Shown here: piece after piece, positions 61,878 to 64,000 of the stretch
Layout: each line of letters starts with the position of its first letter
Numbering within the stretch: position 1 is the stretch's first letter
The notes under the pieces: model-generated
What the model saw: the letters and a program-made list of their open reading frames with translations, nothing else
What the model was told of the DNA's origin: nothing
Database searches by the model: none
Made by a program: the position numbers and the translations under genes
Source: Cristatella mucedo
Taxonomy: Eukaryota > Bryozoa > Phylactolaemata > Cristatellidae
Length of the DNA stretch: 64,000 nucleotides
Assembly: GCA_009760855.2 (NCBI GenBank)
Contig: WPIO01000179.1
Location: 407,001 to 471,000 of the forward strand
Direction: 5' to 3'

Positions 61878-63316
61878 GTTATAGTGATTTCAACATGCCT
61901 GCCGCTGACCCATCTAATCCAGTTGCATGCTCCCTTGCTGAGACCATGCAGTATTTGGTCTAAAACAATACACTATCTGCCCGTCACGGGTTTTTCTGCC
62001 CACGTTCCAAGCAGGTCCTCAAGTCCTTAGCATTAAATTTACCGATATTGTTTGTCAATTTGCTTGCCCGTGACCCGTCTAACCGGCATGGATGCCTCTT
62101 CCTTAACATACCATACGGGATTGCCGTAATAAAAAACATTCATGAGACAGCTAACTCTGTCGGGTCACACACTTAACCTAATCACCACCAGAGACTTCTC
62201 TGATAAATTTCTCCGGGTGCTCCCTCATGATTAGACCTTAGTCCATTGTCACTTAATCCTTAAAACTGATGTGTAGCTGAGAAATCTAACTATCGCGGTA
62301 ACAGAAGGGTAATGTGGATTTGCCCTTGTGTTTCGGTCATTACTACCGGCAGACGTGTCCTAACTACTTAGCTGCTCCAAAAGAAATGATCGATGAATCT
62401 ACACTATTTTCGCAGCATTCTAGATCAGCATTCTCTTCCAAGCTAACTTTTGCTAACCATTCTGCAGACTAGCTTCTCTTCACTAAGCTCCAAAACATGA
62501 GAACAACTTTGTCAATAAGAAATCGACTCCACGAGTCTCATTCCTCAGCACTTCATTGAATGGAGTCTTTCCATAGACCTACACTCGTAAGCTAAGAATA
62601 CCAGAGCATCCTCCTTTCGATCGAAGCAACAGGCTTGATCAACATTACATTGTTTTCTATCGGTACCGTTTGATTCCCACATCCGCACCGAAAGATCAGC
62701 AACCATCATGGAGCGTACGCCTTTCGACAAAAATGCTCGCAATGTGAGAACTCCGATCGCACGCTTTGCCATTAACCTCGTGCAATTCGGCGGCTCCCTA
62801 ATTCTACACAAAATGGTAAAAGTACCGAACGGCCCACCGGCACCGAAGTGGTCTACCGTACACCTGTGCATTCGCTAGCACATGGTTTCAGCAGGGTCAG
62901 AATAAGTACCGGCAAGACGCTGAAGGCGTGGACCTCTTCCCTGTAACATAGAATTGTAACTAAACATCTTCCAACCATTGCCAATTTACCGAACGCGGGC
63001 TACTACCCGTTTTGAACAGATACACTGTAGAAACTAACATACCTGATCAAATTAGACCTTTTTTGCGTAACACTGGCATATATTTACATTCAGTGGGTAC
63101 AAAGCGCATGGCACTTGAAAGCATTTCGCAAGTGGTTCTGGGCAGTAGAGGGCATTACGTTAACTAACGGCACACGGCGCTGTGGGCATGGGTACCGCGA
63201 CATACCTTTTGCGTAATATTGTGCACATACGGGCACGTGCTACAAGAAAATCGAAAACATCGTTCACCTTCCTCGACCACCAACAGATTGGCGCACGTGG
63301 GACAGAAGAGCAGCAT
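60128..63316 (-). CDS. POLR3K: RNA polymerase III subunit RPC10/RPC11 (3 exons, 108 aa)
   Basis: Small TFIIS-like subunit of nuclear RNA polymerase III, needed for transcript cleavage, termination and reinitiation at tRNA, 5S and U6 genes. The spliced CDS joins 63316-63206, 60496-60409 and 60255-60128: 327 nt, 108 codons plus TAA, the same length as the human protein. N-terminal zinc ribbon: C5, C8, C25, C28 in MLLFCPTCANLLVVEEGERC and SCSTCPYVHNIT. Linker: KYPKLKEVDDVLGG. C-terminal zinc ribbon: C69, C72, C97/C98, C102 with the signature QTRSADEPMTTFYKCC, including the acidic D88-E89 pair that in TFIIS-type ribbons supports RNA cleavage. It is convergent with the kinase gene. Intron 1 (2.7 kb) holds LINE insertions; intron 2 is 153 bp. 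No defect seen. Confidence 0.97.
60409..60496 (-). CDS. POLR3K: POLR3K exon 2: linker
   Basis: Residues 38-67 (split Glu): ITNKKYPKLKEVDDVLGGSE, AWKNVDSTE. It matches the human VTNRKYPKLKEVDDVLGG segment. Acceptor ending ATCAG/GATCAG side as CAG before ATC, donor GTATCG, phase 1. Only 88 bp, so easily missed by frame-length filters. Confidence 0.97.
60610..61166 (+). mobile_element. LINE family A copy, coding part (left of an insertion)
   Basis: An intact 161-codon stretch (60672-61157): FVTSRLDFYNSLLAGLPTCA, ITPLLADLHWLPVKQRINF, TFSTYAPKAWNSLPICVRTS to LFRTAFSGSL-stop. The copy is 5'-truncated at about 60610 and continues at 61620 beyond an inserted segment. Confidence 0.93.
61159..61619. 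mobile_element. 445 bp insertion inside a LINE, flanked by an 8 bp duplication
   Basis: The LINE 3' UTR is interrupted after TCGTCCTT (61159-61166) and resumes at a second TCGTCCTT (61612-61619). The inserted 61167-61611 has no obvious terminal inverted repeats, no poly(A) and no frame. An 8 bp direct duplication is typical of a transposition event (hAT-like elements make 8 bp duplications), but the family is unknown. Confidence 0.7.
61620..61880 (+). mobile_element. LINE family A copy, 3' UTR and tail (right of the insertion)
   Basis: GTGCTTATGCGTGCTGACAC block, 3' UTR, hairpin (GCGCC, AGAGAGATTAAGTTCTCT, GGGCGC) and an ATT tail of about 17 units (61826-61876), the longest in the window. 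Confidence 0.92.
63206..63316 (-). CDS. POLR3K: POLR3K exon 1: N-terminal zinc ribbon
   Basis: Residues 1-37, MLLFCPTCANLLVVEEGERC to VHNITQK, on the - strand. The ATG at 63316 is chosen because the human protein begins MLLFCPGC. Donor GTATGT directly after the Lys codon, phase 0. Confidence 0.97.
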
Positions 63317-64000
63317 TGCTGACAACGGAAGTGGCAGTCGGAAGTCAGGAACCGGAAGAGGGTGTTCCAAAAGAGGGTGTGCCTACGCAATGGCTTACTC
63401 GTCGAGCTTGCACAGATTTGTCGAGTTTGGAAAGAAGATACTTGCTGTTGGAAGGAACTATAGGTAGGACACATCATTATGAGCCCGGAATATTTAGTTT
63501 TAACTGCGTCTTTGCGCAAGCATTCTCCCCTTGTGCAAGCACTGTCCGCCTGTCTGATACGTTCCAACATGCTTTCACAGTCTAGTCTTTCTGCCTCCGT
63601 ACTCACATTCAAGCCCCTGCAGATTGAAAAAAAAAGCAAGAATTTTGACCATAATTTCTGCCGTGGTTGCATCATATCGATTGCTATCGTTACTCCTTTT
63701 ATTTTCCCTGAAGTGTACTTTTGTTTCTGCGTCCAAAATTACATGAGTAGAGAAACCTTAAGTCTCTTGAGAGACTGTTAAGCGTCTGGACCGAGGTTTA
63801 GTTCTGTTATGGTGCTGTAGAAAGGACTTTTTGTTATTGCTATCGATGTTTTCTGCTGAAAACTTGCATCGTCTGCCCTTCTGCCAGACTATAGTACCGA
63901 CCTTTCCTCGTGTATGCAGTGCTACAATACGACGCTAGGCAACGTCGTAGATGAGTTTTCACCTCCTGCTAAACAACAGATTCGGATTTCCAAACGCCCT
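63317..64000. other. upstream flank of POLR3K; possible divergent exon
   Basis: Contains the presumed POLR3K promoter. On the + strand a frame through 63316-63466 ends at a GTAGGA donor, and a good acceptor (CGTCTGCCCTTCTGCCAG, ending at 63887) is followed by an open frame to the window end in the matching phase. There is no in-frame ATG and no protein similarity, so I do not call a gene. 63781-63830 faintly resembles the LINE/SINE 3' hairpin. Confidence 0.3.

Larger units (their letters stand above)
60497..63205 (-). other. POLR3K intron 1 (2.7 kb)
   Basis: Holds a LINE A copy in antisense to the gene (60610-61880), split by a 445 bp insertion. 61.9-63.2 kb shows nothing recognisable. Confidence 0.85.

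Overview
This is a window of an animal nuclear genome, most likely an invertebrate. The evidence is spliced genes with GT/AG introns of 0.1 to 7 kb, abundant CR1/Rex1-like LINE fragments, two tRNA-derived SINE families, a Tigger-like DNA element and many long microsatellites. I cannot place the species from sequence alone.

Two protein genes can be reconstructed exon by exon. The first is a cGMP-dependent protein kinase of the type II (PRKG2-like) kind on the + strand: 15 coding exons between 19722 and 57787, whose lengths sum to 2202 nt (733 codons plus stop), with every splice phase matching. It has a Met-Gly N-myristoylation motif, a coiled coil, an autoinhibitory segment, two cGMP-binding domains, an AGC kinase domain and the AGC C-tail. 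The second is POLR3K (RPC10/RPC11, the TFIIS-like small subunit of RNA polymerase III) on the - strand: three exons between 63316 and 60128, giving exactly 108 residues, the length of human POLR3K. The two genes are convergent, with about 2.3 kb between their stop codons.

Layout. 1-19.3 kb: no protein gene recognised; LINE and SINE debris, microsatellites and several CpG-rich patches (about 13.0-13.6, 14.7-15.1, 15.9-16.6 and 17.2-17.6 kb). 19.3-20.1 kb: CpG-rich presumptive promoter and first coding exon of the kinase gene. 20.1-57.8 kb: the kinase gene, with large introns 2, 4, 7, 9 and 14 loaded with repeats. 57.8-58.6 kb: probable 3' UTR with an AATAAA. 59.1-59.3 kb: one SINE between the genes. 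60.1-63.3 kb: POLR3K, whose 2.7 kb first intron holds a young LINE copy split by a 445 bp insertion with an 8 bp target duplication. 63.3-64.0 kb: upstream flank of POLR3K, with a speculative divergent exon.

The most notable non-genic observation is that SINE family 1 ends in the same bulged hairpin as the dominant LINE (arms GCGCC/GGCGC and AGAGA/TCTCT, then an A/T-rich tail). This is the expected signature of a SINE mobilised by that LINE's reverse transcriptase. Other observations: a LINE tail that ends about 20 bp before a kinase-exon splice acceptor, long complementary GA and CT tracts in different introns of the kinase gene, and an intronic minisatellite whose 15 bp unit resembles a 3' splice site. 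I found no CRISPR array, operon or other prokaryotic system.
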